In this document: positions 52,382-62,760 of the stretch, one piece after another | Numbering within the stretch: position 1 is the first letter of the stretch | How the letters are laid out: each line of letters opens with the position of its first letter | Source: Cerasicoccus sp. TK19100 | GTDB taxonomy: Bacteria; Verrucomicrobiota; Verrucomicrobiia; Opitutales; Cerasicoccaceae | Assembly (NCBI RefSeq): GCF_027257155.1 | Contig: NZ_JAPWDU010000005.1 | Coordinates: 124,001-188,000 of the forward strand | DNA: 64,000 nucleotides | Direction of reading: 5' to 3' | The notes under the pieces: generated by a model | The model's input: the letters and a program-made list of their open reading frames with translations, nothing else | Database searches by the model: none | Told to the model about the DNA's origin: nothing | Made by a program: the position numbers and the translations under genes

Positions 52382-53881
52382 ATGGGCACCCGATTATTTT
52401 CCCCTGAAGAGCGGCCGCTGGCACAGAGCCTGGCGCGGCTGGTATGGATGAATCCGTTTGAAGACGTACGCAAAGTACTTGAGCGTGAAATCCTGGATGG
52501 GCAAGGGGGGCGCGGCGAAGAGAAGTCCGATCTGGCGGCTATTCTTGCCCTTTTGGAGCGGACCATTAACTCCGGCCGCAGTAATTGGGATTTGAGCCGG
52601 GCTCCGAATGACCGGGATGCCTACCTTTATCAGGAGTTGGTCTTCTTCCATATCTTCCACCAGTTTCGTCGTGATTTCGACAAAGTGATCGAGGCGGCTC
52701 ATGTGCGGGGAAGCGCCGCGCAGCGTATTCCGTTTTACGACCGCTTTTGCCAGGAGGTGCGCCACTGGTTGCCGCAGGGCTTTGTCGGGGCCTACGCGAT
52801 GATCGATGAAACGCGGCTCTTCGGGGTGTTTTTTCAGGTGCGCCGGGCGTTCCAGCACATTTTTCAATACATCGTAGGGACCAGTCCGGCGGCCACGAAA
52901 TTACGGGCGCGCATCTGGCAGTCGATTTTTACGCACGATATGGACCGCTACCAGCGAGTGTTGGCCGACCGCATGGGGGACATCATTACGCTGATCACCG
53001 GTCCTTCGGGGACGGGTAAAGAGCTGGTTGCCCGGGCAATTGGGCTGAGCCGGTTCATTCCGTTTAACCCAAACACGCGCGAGTTCGAGGAGGACTTCAT
53101 TAAAGCATTTTACCCGATCAATTTGTCGGCCTTGTCCTCGAATTTGATCGAAAGCGAACTGTTTGGGCACCGTAAAGGGGCGTTTACCGGCGCGCTGAAC
53201 GACCGCAAGGGCTACCTTTCGGTTTGCGGTCAGCATGGCACCGTTTTTCTCGATGAGATTGGCGAGACCGAGCCGGCTATTCAGGTGAAGCTCCTTCGTT
53301 TGTTGCAGACCCGCTCGTTTTCACCCATTGGGGATACCGAGCAGCATGCTTTTCAGGGAAAAATTATGGCTGCCACCAACCGGGACCTCCTAGCCGAAAT
53401 TGAGGCCGGGCGCTTTCGGGAGGACTTCTATTTCCGGCTCAACGCCGACCATGTGCGCACGCCATCTTTGCGGGAGATTTTACGCGAATCACCCGGGGAG
53501 CTGGAGAACCTGGTGTCGCACATTGCGCGGAAATTGGTAGGCGCGGATGAGGCACCGGTGTTGACGGATGAGGTCATGGCAGTGGTGGAGCGTGACTTGG
53601 ACGCCGATTACCCCTGGCCAGGAAATTTCCGTGAGCTGGAGCAATGTGTGCGCAATATTCTCGTGCACGGTGAGTATGCGCCGCAGCCCTTGGGCAAGCC
53701 CGATGCCAACAGCCCGGCCAGCGAACTGGCGCTGGAAATCCAAATGGGCAACCTGACCGCCAATGATCTGCTTTCGCGCTACGTGAGCCTACTCTATGAA
53801 AAAACGCCCAACTACGAAGAGCTTGGGCGTCGTTTGGAATTAGACCGCCGGACCGTTAAAAAATACCTCAGCGGCAGTTAG
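52382..53881 (+). CDS. Sigma-54-dependent activator lacking a receiver domain
   Basis: 499 residues. The AAA+ domain has Walker A GPSGTGKE at about 206-213, the sigma-54 contact GAFTGA near 265, Walker B TVFLDEIGE near 285-293 and the AATNRD sensor. The N-terminal 200 residues are not a receiver, GAF or PAS domain I can recognise. The C-terminus has a Fis-like helix-turn-helix (YEELGRRLELDRRTVKKYL). It drives open-complex formation at -24/-12 promoters, perhaps those of the exopolysaccharide/PEP-CTERM genes next to it. ATG 52382 is chosen as the upstream extension is unlike the family. Confidence 0.88.
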   Translation: MGTRLFSPEERPLAQSLARLVWMNPFEDVRKVLEREILDGQGGRGEEKSDLAAILALLERTINSGRSNWDLSRAPNDRDAYLYQELVFFHIFHQFRRDFDKVIEAAHVRGSAAQRIPFYDRFCQEVRHWLPQGFVGAYAMIDETRLFGVFFQVRRAFQHIFQYIVGTSPAATKLRARIWQSIFTHDMDRYQRVLADRMGDIITLITGPSGTGKELVARAIGLSRFIPFNPNTREFEEDFIKAFYPINLSALSSNLIESELFGHRKGAFTGALNDRKGYLSVCGQHGTVFLDEIGETEPAIQVKLLRLLQTRSFSPIGDTEQHAFQGKIMAATNRDLLAEIEAGRFREDFYFRLNADHVRTPSLREILRESPGELENLVSHIARKLVGADEAPVLTDEVMAVVERDLDADYPWPGNFRELEQCVRNILVHGEYAPQPLGKPDANSPASELALEIQMGNLTANDLLSRYVSLLYEKTPNYEELGRRLELDRRTVKKYLSGS

Positions 53882-53884
53882 CCA

Positions 53885-55381
53885 TTACGGGCTAATTGGC
53901 GGCGGTGGCGCGGGTGAGGGGACTGGCGGTGCCAGAATCTGGGTTGGCGGCGGTGCCAGGTCCAACGAGCCGGAGCCGGGGTTGAACATGCTGAAGGCCT
54001 CGACGCGCTCGACGGGTGGGTCGTCGGTGTCTGCAATAATGTCACCCATCAGGCTGACCTCATAGACGCGCATGGTGGAACCGCTGCCGGGCTCTGGAGT
54101 AAACCGGATGATCAGGAAACGGCCCGTCAAGTTTGAGAAATCAATGCGGAAGCGCTCGTCTGAGCCATTGACCGTTTGTTTAACGGTGGGTGAGATCGAA
54201 GAGAAAAAGGTGCCTGGCAGTGAGACCGTGGAGAAGATGGCGTCACCGGCGAATCCGATGAGGGAGCCGAGCGCGTCGCCGGCGCTGTTCTGGGCAAGCA
54301 GCAGGGGTTCCCATTGGCCGTTGTTAAAGATCATGGCCATGTCGTCCTCGCCCTTGTCGGGCTTGCCTTTCATGGCTTCGGTTTTGGCGCGGTTTTGTTT
54401 TTCCTGCTCGTCAATTACTTGTTGCACATCGTCTGGGAGCGTATTGACGACGTAGAAGTCGAATTCGCCAGGGCCGGATTCAAATAGCATGGATACGCTG
54501 TTGACCTCGCGCTGGTCGCTGAGGTCGACAATGACGATATTTTCCTCATCGCCTTCATCAAAGTCGTAGAATGTTTCCACGTCATCATCGATCATGGAGA
54601 TCGCGTTGTTGGCTTGGCCGGAGCTCACGTAGGTGACGCGGGAGTCGGAGTGGGCGCTGGCGTAATTGTATTTCACTGGCTTGGAGTCAGATGCCCGGGC
54701 AGTGTTGGCGGCCAGGTTTTCGTCGCGCTCATTCTTATTCATCCGGATTTCCGCGACGGAGAGATCGCCGAACGCGCCCATGTTGCCAATGAGTCCTGCC
54801 TGGGTGATATTCAGGTGGACCATGATGTAGCGGGCGTTGAAGGGCTGGAACTTTGGGCTCACCACCTGGTTTTTAGTGAATTCGTCAGGCGCGGCGACCT
54901 TCGTCCACGTATTGGCGTCTGGTGCATCCAGAGAGCGCGAGTAGTAAAGCTGGACGGAGCCTTTGGCGGTGAAGTTCTTAAAATTGAAACGGGTGACGTT
55001 GAAGAAATCCGTCAAATCGATCACGAACCGATATTCGCCGGGCTTGACCTCAAAGGCACCGGTCGGGTCATCGAGCATGAGCACGCCCATGGTTTCGGTG
55101 CTATCGGCTTCCTGCCAGGTGATGGGATTCAGGAAGTCCTCGGATGCGTCATAAAGCGTTGCCCCCATGTGCCAACGGGCTAAATTCTTCTGCTTGTCGA
55201 GCAAGTCTTCCTGGCTGATCTCAGGCACTTGGAGCAGGCTAATGGGTGTTTCTTGAGCTGCTGCACTCTTGGCTGGGGCCGATTGGACAGGCGGACTGCC
55301 TGCTTGGGCATGCGCGCCTAGGGCACTCACAGCATATGCCATGAGGCCGATGAACATTTTCGCTTTCGGAAGAAATTTCAT
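53885..55381 (-). CDS. Exported protein with discoidin-like modules and proline-rich tail
   Basis: 498 residues. Signal peptide ends at GAHAQ. Two beta-sandwich modules are suggested: one at about 90-230 (RFVIDLTDFFNVTRFNFKNF, GSVQLYYSRSLDAPD, RYIMVHLNI) and one at about 235-440 (NIVIVDLSDQREVNSVSML, GRFLIIRFTPEPG), of the F5/8 type C-like kind that binds sugar or lipid surfaces. The last 60 residues are rich in proline (LAPPPTQILAPPVP). It is convergent with the activator (3 bp between stops) and divergent from the exopolysaccharide operon, so it may be a surface partner of that system. Confidence 0.7.
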   Translation of the reverse strand: MKFLPKAKMFIGLMAYAVSALGAHAQAGSPPVQSAPAKSAAAQETPISLLQVPEISQEDLLDKQKNLARWHMGATLYDASEDFLNPITWQEADSTETMGVLMLDDPTGAFEVKPGEYRFVIDLTDFFNVTRFNFKNFTAKGSVQLYYSRSLDAPDANTWTKVAAPDEFTKNQVVSPKFQPFNARYIMVHLNITQAGLIGNMGAFGDLSVAEIRMNKNERDENLAANTARASDSKPVKYNYASAHSDSRVTYVSSGQANNAISMIDDDVETFYDFDEGDEENIVIVDLSDQREVNSVSMLFESGPGEFDFYVVNTLPDDVQQVIDEQEKQNRAKTEAMKGKPDKGEDDMAMIFNNGQWEPLLLAQNSAGDALGSLIGFAGDAIFSTVSLPGTFFSSISPTVKQTVNGSDERFRIDFSNLTGRFLIIRFTPEPGSGSTMRVYEVSLMGDIIADTDDPPVERVEAFSMFNPGSGSLDLAPPPTQILAPPVPSPAPPPPISP

Positions 55382-55561
55382 TGAATTGCGTGTTAATGCT
55401 ACGATCTTATTACTAAATTAACAGCAAATTAAGCCGTTGGAAGCTTGGACACTGCTATTTTATCGGTCAAAACGCTATTTTTTTAAAGAAATCTTGAATT
55501 AAATGCGATTGCATTCATAGACAGGACTCAATCTTTTCTCTTTATATATCTAGGGGTAATA

Positions 55562-56809
55562 ATGCTTCTTAACTGCAAAGTCCACTTTAAACGACGCTGG
55601 GGCCTATTGGCCGTGTGTATTGGCTGCCTTATGTCCAATGCGCAGGCGCAGAACGAAAATTTCAAAATTGGCGGGTTCCTATTCGATCTGGCGGCGACTT
55701 TTGATATTACATACAACGACAATATCAATTACGCGGAGTATAACCCCATCTGGGACGTTATTCTCCAGCCGGGTATCTTTTTGAACGGCCGGTATCAAGT
55801 ATCGGAGTTGAATACGCTCAGCGTCACGGTGGGCGCAGGCTACCAGAAGTATATTCGTAATCCGGAGCTGGATTCCATCAATAACTTCCTCACGCTCACG
55901 CCGAATACCGAGCTTGCTTTCACGGTCTTTGTGGATGACGTGACGTTTGAAATTTACGATCGCCTGTCTTACACGGTGGATGCCGCGGACGCCTTTGCGC
56001 TCAACGGCAATTCGGTGTCGAACAACCCGCTCGATTATGGCCGCTTCTATAACGTAGCGGGCGTGGATGCGGACTGGGAACTCAATGATGTCATTCTTTT
56101 TGCCGGGTTTAGCCGTGCTGACGTCATCCCCACATCATCTATTTTTGACTACACACAGCGCCATGAGTATCAGCTTACCGGTGGCCCCCGTTTCATCGTG
56201 GAGGACAATCTCACGGTCGGCGTGACAGCTACCGGATCGCGCAACGTTTACGAAGAGGGGGTCAATAATAACAGCTGGAGCTGGTCGATTGGTCCCATGG
56301 CGATTTGGCAGGCGACGGAAAGCCTCAGCTTCGCGGCGAACGCAGCTTACCAGCAGTTCTACTTCGATACCGGAGGAACGATCAACGACTCCAGCCAGCC
56401 ACAGGGTATTATCGGCTCGGCAACCGTGAGCCACCGTATTTCCAGCGTTTACGAGCATTCGTTGACCGTCGGTCACAGCTTTAATTACGGTTACTTATCG
56501 AACATCGACTCCGTTTTTTCGGTGGTTTATGCCTTTAATTGGCGAATGAACAGCCGTTTAAATCCTCGTGGACAAATATTTTACGAACTTGGTGCCGACT
56601 CTGGCGGTTCGGGCCTCAACGCCGCCGGCATGCCGGTATCCACTGCAGAAGATTATGGTCGCTATGGCATTGGGGTTGGTCTTGACTACACTTTGTCCAG
56701 CAAGTTGACGGCGAGCCTCGATTATGCTTTTTCGCACAAAGATTCCAATTTGTTTAACCGGTCGTATACATCCAATATTGTTACGCTGGGTCTGCGGTAT
56801 GACTTTTAG
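55562..56809 (+). CDS. Outer-membrane beta-barrel protein of the exopolysaccharide operon
   Basis: 415 residues. Signal peptide ends SNAQAQN. The rest alternates polar and hydrophobic residues in long strands (NTLSVTVGAGYQKYI, ELAFTVFVDDVTFEIYDRL), ending with the aromatic TLGLRYDF, as outer-membrane barrels do. It is of the BBP2/DUF560 type seen next to Wza/Wzc genes, where it may form the export pore or a partner of it. It is the first gene of a four-gene operon: its stop overlaps the next start by 11 bases. Confidence 0.85.
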   Translation: MLLNCKVHFKRRWGLLAVCIGCLMSNAQAQNENFKIGGFLFDLAATFDITYNDNINYAEYNPIWDVILQPGIFLNGRYQVSELNTLSVTVGAGYQKYIRNPELDSINNFLTLTPNTELAFTVFVDDVTFEIYDRLSYTVDAADAFALNGNSVSNNPLDYGRFYNVAGVDADWELNDVILFAGFSRADVIPTSSIFDYTQRHEYQLTGGPRFIVEDNLTVGVTATGSRNVYEEGVNNNSWSWSIGPMAIWQATESLSFAANAAYQQFYFDTGGTINDSSQPQGIIGSATVSHRISSVYEHSLTVGHSFNYGYLSNIDSVFSVVYAFNWRMNSRLNPRGQIFYELGADSGGSGLNAAGMPVSTAEDYGRYGIGVGLDYTLSSKLTASLDYAFSHKDSNLFNRSYTSNIVTLGLRYDF

Positions 56810-57821
56810 GCTGTTCGCATTGGTGGCGCTGGCCATGATGGGAACCGCTTTCGGGCAAGTGGATACAACTCCGGTCAATCCCGTGCCCGGAGCCGGTAGC
56901 CAAGCTAGCGTTGGGCAGTCAGCGGTGGATGATGCCGATGACGAACTCTCGCCGAATTATCGGGCCCCGGCACCTCCCATTGACCAAGACGATTCCAACG
57001 TGGCCATGAGCGAGTTGGATGACTCGAAGGCCATCAAGGTAGGTGATCGCCTGGAGTACACCGTGCTTGAAGACCGCGAGCCACCCGAGGTCTTGTTGGT
57101 TGATGAGGATGGCAATGTGGATGTGCCTCTGCTGGGAGATGTCTCTGCCGTGGGTCAAACAGCCCGTCAGTTTGCCCGCAAGGTTAGCGATGCGCTTAAG
57201 CAGGACTTCTATTACCAGGCCACCGTTCTGGTCTCCGAGCATGAGGGGAATGCCCGCCGTGGTATGGTCATTGTCATGGGCGAGGTGAACAAGGAAGGGA
57301 TGGTGGAAATTCCATCCGGCGATATTTTGCGCGTGAGTGACGCCATCATGCGGGCAGGCGGGTTTACCGTTTACGCTGATTCCTCGCGCGTATCGTTAAT
57401 TCGGCCTAACCCTAAAAATCCCGAGGCGTCGGAGCGATTCGATGTCAACGTTGCCCAGATTCTGGAAACCGGGCGGCTTGATCAGGATATCATTGTGCGC
57501 GCTAACGACCGTATTTTTGTAGCGCGCCGCGGGGATACCAGCGGCCAATACACTATTAGCGGCGCGGTGAACCGGCCCGGGGTTTATCCGATCTCGATTG
57601 GGCAGAAGATTCGGCTCAGTGAGGCGATCCTCACGGCGGGCGGTTTTACTCAGTTTGGTGACGGTTCGGATGTAAAGCTGATCCGTTTTGATGAAGAGGG
57701 TAATCGCGACGAGCAGGAGATTGATGTGGAGGAAATCCTGGAAAAAGGGCGTATGGACACTGATGTGTTGCTGAAACCAAGTGACCGCATCATTGTCGGC
57801 GAGAAGTGGATTAAATTCTAA
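56799..57821 (+). CDS. Polysaccharide export protein (Wza-like, SLBB domains)
   Basis: 340 residues. Signal peptide ends AFGQ. The Poly_export region (KVGDRLEYTVLEDREPPEV, VDEDGNVDVPLLGDVSAVG) is at about 80-160. Two SLBB domains follow (VNKEGMVEIPSGDILRVSDA near 190 and INRPGVYPISIGQKIRLSEA-like near 265). No lipobox cysteine is visible at the mature N-terminus, unlike E. coli Wza, so anchoring may differ. ATG 56799 lies within the previous gene, a coupling that fits the operon. It forms the periplasmic or outer-membrane channel for exopolysaccharide. Confidence 0.92.
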   Translation: MTFRLFALVALAMMGTAFGQVDTTPVNPVPGAGSQASVGQSAVDDADDELSPNYRAPAPPIDQDDSNVAMSELDDSKAIKVGDRLEYTVLEDREPPEVLLVDEDGNVDVPLLGDVSAVGQTARQFARKVSDALKQDFYYQATVLVSEHEGNARRGMVIVMGEVNKEGMVEIPSGDILRVSDAIMRAGGFTVYADSSRVSLIRPNPKNPEASERFDVNVAQILETGRLDQDIIVRANDRIFVARRGDTSGQYTISGAVNRPGVYPISIGQKIRLSEAILTAGGFTQFGDGSDVKLIRFDEEGNRDEQEIDVEEILEKGRMDTDVLLKPSDRIIVGEKWIKF

Positions 57822-57827
57822 GACACG

Positions 57828-59921
57828 ATGGCGATATCCGGATTCAACAGCCAGGACAGCGATTTCGAGTGGTCGGAGGCGCTTCGGTCATTTTACTTCC
57901 GCGCGCGGATGTCGCTTTCGCGGCTCTGGTGGGTCGTGGTTATTTGCGTGGCTATTGGCGTAAGCGTTAAGTGGTATCAGCAGTCGCAGCGCCGCCCGGA
58001 GTATCGCTCGTATGCATTGATGGTGATCGACGGGCAGGTGAGCATTCCAGAAGGGGCCCGATACCAGGAGGTATTTCTCAATTTCTTCGGCACACAGATC
58101 AAGCTGATGAACAGCCAGCAGGTTCGCCAAATGGCCGAACAACGAGTCGCCGCGCTTTACCCGGAGCTGAAGAAGGTGCCGGTCTATGTCAGTATTCAGC
58201 AATCGGCTGATGCGAGTGCCTTTGACCTATCGGCGGTAGGCTCTGAGCCGAAATATACGCAGCAATACCTGGATGCCCTGATGCATGAGTTTCTCGCCTA
58301 CAAGGAAGAGCGCCGCAATCAGACCACGGAAAAAGTCTTCCTGACCGTCATGGAGAAGGTGCTCGAAAAGCAGGAGGAGATTGAGGCGCTGGAGGAGGAA
58401 AAACTGAATTTCCAACGGACCAATAACATCGTATTCATTACGGAGCAGGGCAGCAATGCCGGCACCTATCTGGCCGAGCTGAATAACCGTCGCGCCGAGC
58501 TGCGCACGGAAATCCGTATCCTCAATAATATGGGGCGCAATGATGGCCAGGAGTTGGATGCGCTCACGGAGTCCAAGCTGAGTTCATTGGATATTGGCTA
58601 CGAAAAGGCCAAGCGCCAAGTGGAGCAACTGAAGGCGGAGCGCGACGAGTTCTCCATCTACATGAAGCCGGCGCACCCCAAGATTCGCCGCCTGAACCAG
58701 GAGATCGAACGTCAGGCCAACTTGCTGAATATTTACCGCCGCCAAACTTTGGGACAACTCGACGACCGTCGCAAGCAACTGGAAGCCGAGCTTACGAACT
58801 TGGATGAGATCATTGCAGAGTGGGAAGTGAAGGCCTTGAAATACAGCACCTTGCTGGCGGAGTTTGACCGATTGAATTCGCGCCTCGATAGTGCCAAGAC
58901 CGTGCATGCCCGGTTACTGTCCTCGATTGAGTCCATCGATATCACGCAGAACACGCACCAGGAAACCATCTCGGTTTTGCAACATGCCAGCCAGGCTCAA
59001 GAGGTGCCGATGGATACGAATAAGCAGATCGTTTTGGGCGGCGTGATGGGGCTGCTCGTTGGCTGCGGTATCCTGGCGTTGCTCTCGATGCTTGATACAC
59101 GCGTGGTTTCCGCGGAAGATATTGGGGCTCGCTTTAGCCCGCCGGTACTTGGTGTGATCCCGCTACAGGTTAGCAAAAAGGGCTCACGCCTGCAGCTTTT
59201 GCAGCCGGGCGATGACCGCGTGATGTTCGCGGAATCCTGCCGCAATATTCGCTCGTCGCTGTTGTTTATGGACCTCGATGGGCAGCGTCCACAGGTGATT
59301 CTGTTGACCAGCGCGGTTCCCGCCGAGGGCAAGTCCACCCTGGCCAGTAACCTGAGCATTACGCTGGCTTTCGCGCATTCCAAGACCTTGCTGGTCGATG
59401 CGGACCTGCGCCGTGGCCGCGTGCACACGGAGTTCGATATCGATAGCAAGCCGGGCTTGGCGGAGCTGATCGAAGATCCGACCATGAATATGGAGGACGT
59501 GACGATCCATACGGACACCGAAAATTTGGACGTGATTCCCTGTGGTGATTATCCTGAGCGTCCGGGCGAGCTCCTGCTTAGCCAACGTTTCCAGCAGCTG
59601 CTGCAGGAAATGCGCGATAAATACGACTATGTCATTTTCGACTGCCCGCCGGTGCTTGCCACAGATGATACGCCGACCTTCGCCACCAAGGCAGACGCGG
59701 TTTTGTTCATGGTGCGCTCGAATTCGACCCGTTCCGGCCAGATCAAATCATCGCTCGACATCCTGGAATTGCGTGGAGTCGCGGTCGATGGCTTTGTGCT
59801 GAACTTTGTCGATACACGCCAGCCGAGCCATTACTACTACTACAATCGTTACAACGATTATTACAATTACCGGGCCAAGGGCAAAGATCCCAAAGCAAAG
59901 GCGAAGCTGAACGCCTCGTAG
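57828..59921 (+). CDS. Polysaccharide co-polymerase with bacterial tyrosine kinase domain (Wzc-like)
   Basis: 697 residues. Two membrane helices near 30-50 and 405-425 flank a periplasmic coiled coil (EKVLEKQEEIEALEEEKLNF). The cytoplasmic kinase has Walker A AVPAEGKST near 496-504, Walker A' TLLVDADLRRG and Walker B YVIFDCPPVLA. The C-terminal cluster SHYYYYNRYNDYYNY gives about eight tyrosines for autophosphorylation, which in the family controls chain length and export. It lies 6 bp after the Wza-like gene. Confidence 0.94.
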   Translation: MAISGFNSQDSDFEWSEALRSFYFRARMSLSRLWWVVVICVAIGVSVKWYQQSQRRPEYRSYALMVIDGQVSIPEGARYQEVFLNFFGTQIKLMNSQQVRQMAEQRVAALYPELKKVPVYVSIQQSADASAFDLSAVGSEPKYTQQYLDALMHEFLAYKEERRNQTTEKVFLTVMEKVLEKQEEIEALEEEKLNFQRTNNIVFITEQGSNAGTYLAELNNRRAELRTEIRILNNMGRNDGQELDALTESKLSSLDIGYEKAKRQVEQLKAERDEFSIYMKPAHPKIRRLNQEIERQANLLNIYRRQTLGQLDDRRKQLEAELTNLDEIIAEWEVKALKYSTLLAEFDRLNSRLDSAKTVHARLLSSIESIDITQNTHQETISVLQHASQAQEVPMDTNKQIVLGGVMGLLVGCGILALLSMLDTRVVSAEDIGARFSPPVLGVIPLQVSKKGSRLQLLQPGDDRVMFAESCRNIRSSLLFMDLDGQRPQVILLTSAVPAEGKSTLASNLSITLAFAHSKTLLVDADLRRGRVHTEFDIDSKPGLAELIEDPTMNMEDVTIHTDTENLDVIPCGDYPERPGELLLSQRFQQLLQEMRDKYDYVIFDCPPVLATDDTPTFATKADAVLFMVRSNSTRSGQIKSSLDILELRGVAVDGFVLNFVDTRQPSHYYYYNRYNDYYNYRAKGKDPKAKAKLNAS

Positions 59922-60005
59922 TGCGGATTCCGGGCTCCTGGATTGCCTTACGGCAATAACTTTGTGTTGCCATGCCTGCGGGCAGATAAATACCTTGCCC
60001 TCTTT

Positions 60006-62567
60006 ATGGGATCGAAACCCAAACGTAGGAAATACGCTGCCATCCACACCAGTAAGGGGTCGCTTCCGGATAAGCCGGTGGGGTCGGATCTTGCGGCAGC
60101 GCAGCCTGCACCGGCGACTCCGCTGAAGCACTTTCTGACCGTTATTGGCCTGTTTGCCTTGGTGCTGCTAAGTGGTGGCCGCTACCTATGGGTGGAGGGA
60201 AGCTTCGTGGCGCTGATTGGGCTATTGCTGGTGGCTTGTCCGCCCTTGGTCAGCCTGGACAAGAAGATGGATTGGATTGTCCTGGGTATCGTCGCGGTGG
60301 CCTGCTTTTCCTTCGTCCCGTCCGGTATTTTGACTTTCTTGCCGGATCTCTTTTTCGGCCGCGCTTCGTGGTGGAAGGAAATCAACCAGTCAGGGGCGGA
60401 GTTGCCGGTAACGATGTCCACCCAGCCGCTAAAGTCGCTGGAGGCGTTACTGTTGCTCATTGCCGTGCTGAGTTATGTTTATCTGCTGGCCAATGCGCGT
60501 TTTCAAATCCAGGACCGCACGCGACTGTTGCTGACCTTTGTCATCATGGGCGGCGTTCTGGCCGGCGTGGTGGTTTACGGCGACAGCACTGGGCTGCAAT
60601 ATTTTAACACTGATCGTGCGGCGAGCTTTAGCTTCTTTGATAATCGTAACCAGACCTCGATTCTGATGGTGATGATCGGCGTGATCTCGCTTGGGCTGGC
60701 CTACTATTGCTTTGCCCAAAATAAGATCGTGGGGCTGATTTGCGGGTTGGCTTTCCTGAGCGCGACGCTGGCGATATCGGTCAGCCTCTCACGTGCGGGC
60801 ATGCTGCTGTTCGTTCTGGGCTGCGGGGTGTGGGTCATCCTTCGGTTTACCGTGTTCGGCGGGCAGGGTGCGGTGAAGTTTGTCGTCCCGCTGGTGGCTT
60901 TTAGCTTCAGCATGATGTTGATCACCGGTCAGCAGACGCTGTCGCGTTTTAATACCTGGTTGGGTGAAGAAAACAGCATGTTCGAAGACTTTCGCTGGGG
61001 CATTTACCGAGATAGCTTGGCGATGGTGGCGAATCAACCGGCAACGGGTGTCGGCTTGGGTAATTTCGCCGCCGTTTTCCCTCATTACCGAAATGAATCG
61101 CTGTCTCCCGAGCCGATCATTCACCCTGAAAGTGACTGGATGTGGTTGGCCTCAGAGATGGGGGTGCTCGGATTCTCGCTCTTTGCGATGTTGATCGTCT
61201 TCATGTATTGGATGTTGCTGGAGTTCGGGGAAGACCGCTTGGCCTCAGTGCGAACGGCTGCGGTAGTGGCCGCTTCGGTATTTTTGGTCCACACATTTTT
61301 TGATGTCTCCGGGCACCAGTTGGGCGTCGTGCTGATCGCGATCTGGCTGTTCCGAATGGGGTTCCCTTATCTGCTCAAAAGCCCGAGCTGCCTGATCCCT
61401 GTATGGGTATGGCGTGGAGTGGGTGTGGTGCTGGTCTTGTCGGGGTCGGTTTGGATTACGGCAGATTTGACCGGGCTCATGTTGCATTCCTCCGTGGTTA
61501 AGCGGGAGTTGCCTGACCGGGTTACCGCCGCGATGGAGGCCGGGAGCAGCGCCGAGATCGGTGAGGACATTGAGACGGGGCTGACCTTCCTGCCGATGGA
61601 CTGGGAGCTCTACCTCCAGCGTGGACAATACAACCTCTACCTGCAAAACGACACGGCCGCTGCGCGCAAGGACTTCCAGATCGCGCGAACTATCGAGCCA
61701 AACCTCGTGGCACCCTCGTTTTATGAAGGGCAGGTGTGGCTGCCACGCAGCACCCATTACGCTTATGAGGCTTGGAAAGACGCGCTAACCCGGCAGTCGC
61801 AGAATCCTGGTGAGCTGCACCATCGCATCATCCTGGCCTCGCGCCAGAACCCGCGTTTTTCGCGTGATCTTGACCGGCTTAGCCAGCTAGATCCGATGTT
61901 CCGGACGAATTACCTGCTCAGCCTCATGCCAGACGAATTCTTGCTGACGCTGAGCGCGGAGCTAAAGCGTGACCCTAAGTTGTCATTTTATACTCCCGCC
62001 CAGCGCGCTTCGATCATGAACATGTGGCTGGAGCGTGGTGACGCCGGGCAGCTGATCCGCTTTTTGGAAGCCAACCCCGATGCCGCGCCTAACTCTTGGT
62101 ATTATCGGGCCAGCGCTTTGGGCCGCATGGGGAATTATCCAGCCGCAATTGAGCTGGCCAAGCAATTTGCCCCGGTGCCTCAGATCCCGGCCATGGAGTC
62201 GCTGACCGTGCGTGACGTAGGTGAGCAGCGGGCGATATTCGCCTCGCGCCCCAATGATGTCGTGCGCGGCGGCATTCTTCTGCAAACGCAGTTGAATCAA
62301 AATGACACCGATGGCGCGCGATGGACCATTGAACAGCTCCTGAAGATGGAGAAGCCGCCGCCCTATGCCTACTACTACCAGGGTGAGCTAAGCCGCCTGA
62401 ACAAGGATTACAAGGAAGCCTGGGCTGGCTGGAAGCGATACCTGGAAGAGGTCATCGAGCGCAAAATCAAGCTGAAGTCCTCAGAGGCTTCCATGTTTGA
62501 AGGAATCGATGATACCGACGAAAACCCGCTCTTGCGAGAACTCGCGGACCCATTTCAGCGCAAATAG
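60006..62567 (+). CDS. O-antigen ligase/Wzy-like polysaccharide polymerase with TPR tail
   Basis: 853 residues. Residues 45-500 are about 12 membrane helices with the Wzy_C phrases NRNQTSILMVMIGVISLG, SLSRAGMLLFVLGCGVW and the long loop PATGVGLGNFAAVFPHYRNE. The last 330 residues are soluble helix pairs like TPR (YLQNDTAAARKDFQIARTIE, NYPAAIELAKQFAPV). It should polymerise or ligate repeat units at the periplasmic face. ATG 60006 is chosen, 84 bp after the kinase; the upstream start is not conserved. Confidence 0.85.
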   Translation: MGSKPKRRKYAAIHTSKGSLPDKPVGSDLAAAQPAPATPLKHFLTVIGLFALVLLSGGRYLWVEGSFVALIGLLLVACPPLVSLDKKMDWIVLGIVAVACFSFVPSGILTFLPDLFFGRASWWKEINQSGAELPVTMSTQPLKSLEALLLLIAVLSYVYLLANARFQIQDRTRLLLTFVIMGGVLAGVVVYGDSTGLQYFNTDRAASFSFFDNRNQTSILMVMIGVISLGLAYYCFAQNKIVGLICGLAFLSATLAISVSLSRAGMLLFVLGCGVWVILRFTVFGGQGAVKFVVPLVAFSFSMMLITGQQTLSRFNTWLGEENSMFEDFRWGIYRDSLAMVANQPATGVGLGNFAAVFPHYRNESLSPEPIIHPESDWMWLASEMGVLGFSLFAMLIVFMYWMLLEFGEDRLASVRTAAVVAASVFLVHTFFDVSGHQLGVVLIAIWLFRMGFPYLLKSPSCLIPVWVWRGVGVVLVLSGSVWITADLTGLMLHSSVVKRELPDRVTAAMEAGSSAEIGEDIETGLTFLPMDWELYLQRGQYNLYLQNDTAAARKDFQIARTIEPNLVAPSFYEGQVWLPRSTHYAYEAWKDALTRQSQNPGELHHRIILASRQNPRFSRDLDRLSQLDPMFRTNYLLSLMPDEFLLTLSAELKRDPKLSFYTPAQRASIMNMWLERGDAGQLIRFLEANPDAAPNSWYYRASALGRMGNYPAAIELAKQFAPVPQIPAMESLTVRDVGEQRAIFASRPNDVVRGGILLQTQLNQNDTDGARWTIEQLLKMEKPPPYAYYYQGELSRLNKDYKEAWAGWKRYLEEVIERKIKLKSSEASMFEGIDDTDENPLLRELADPFQRK

Positions 62568-62760
62568 GCTGTTTTCGAGTAGGGAAGGGACGCTGATGAA
62601 GCGCTGCTGACTCATTTCAAGCGCTCAGGGCTGTCTTATCGCGGATGAATGCAATCTGATGCCATGCGCATTGTTACAAGGGGAAAAGGAATCGACGGCT
62701 TAAAGACTGGGCGGATGTCCTGCCGCCCAACGGCGTCCTCGGGTAGCTTTCCGGGCAAAT

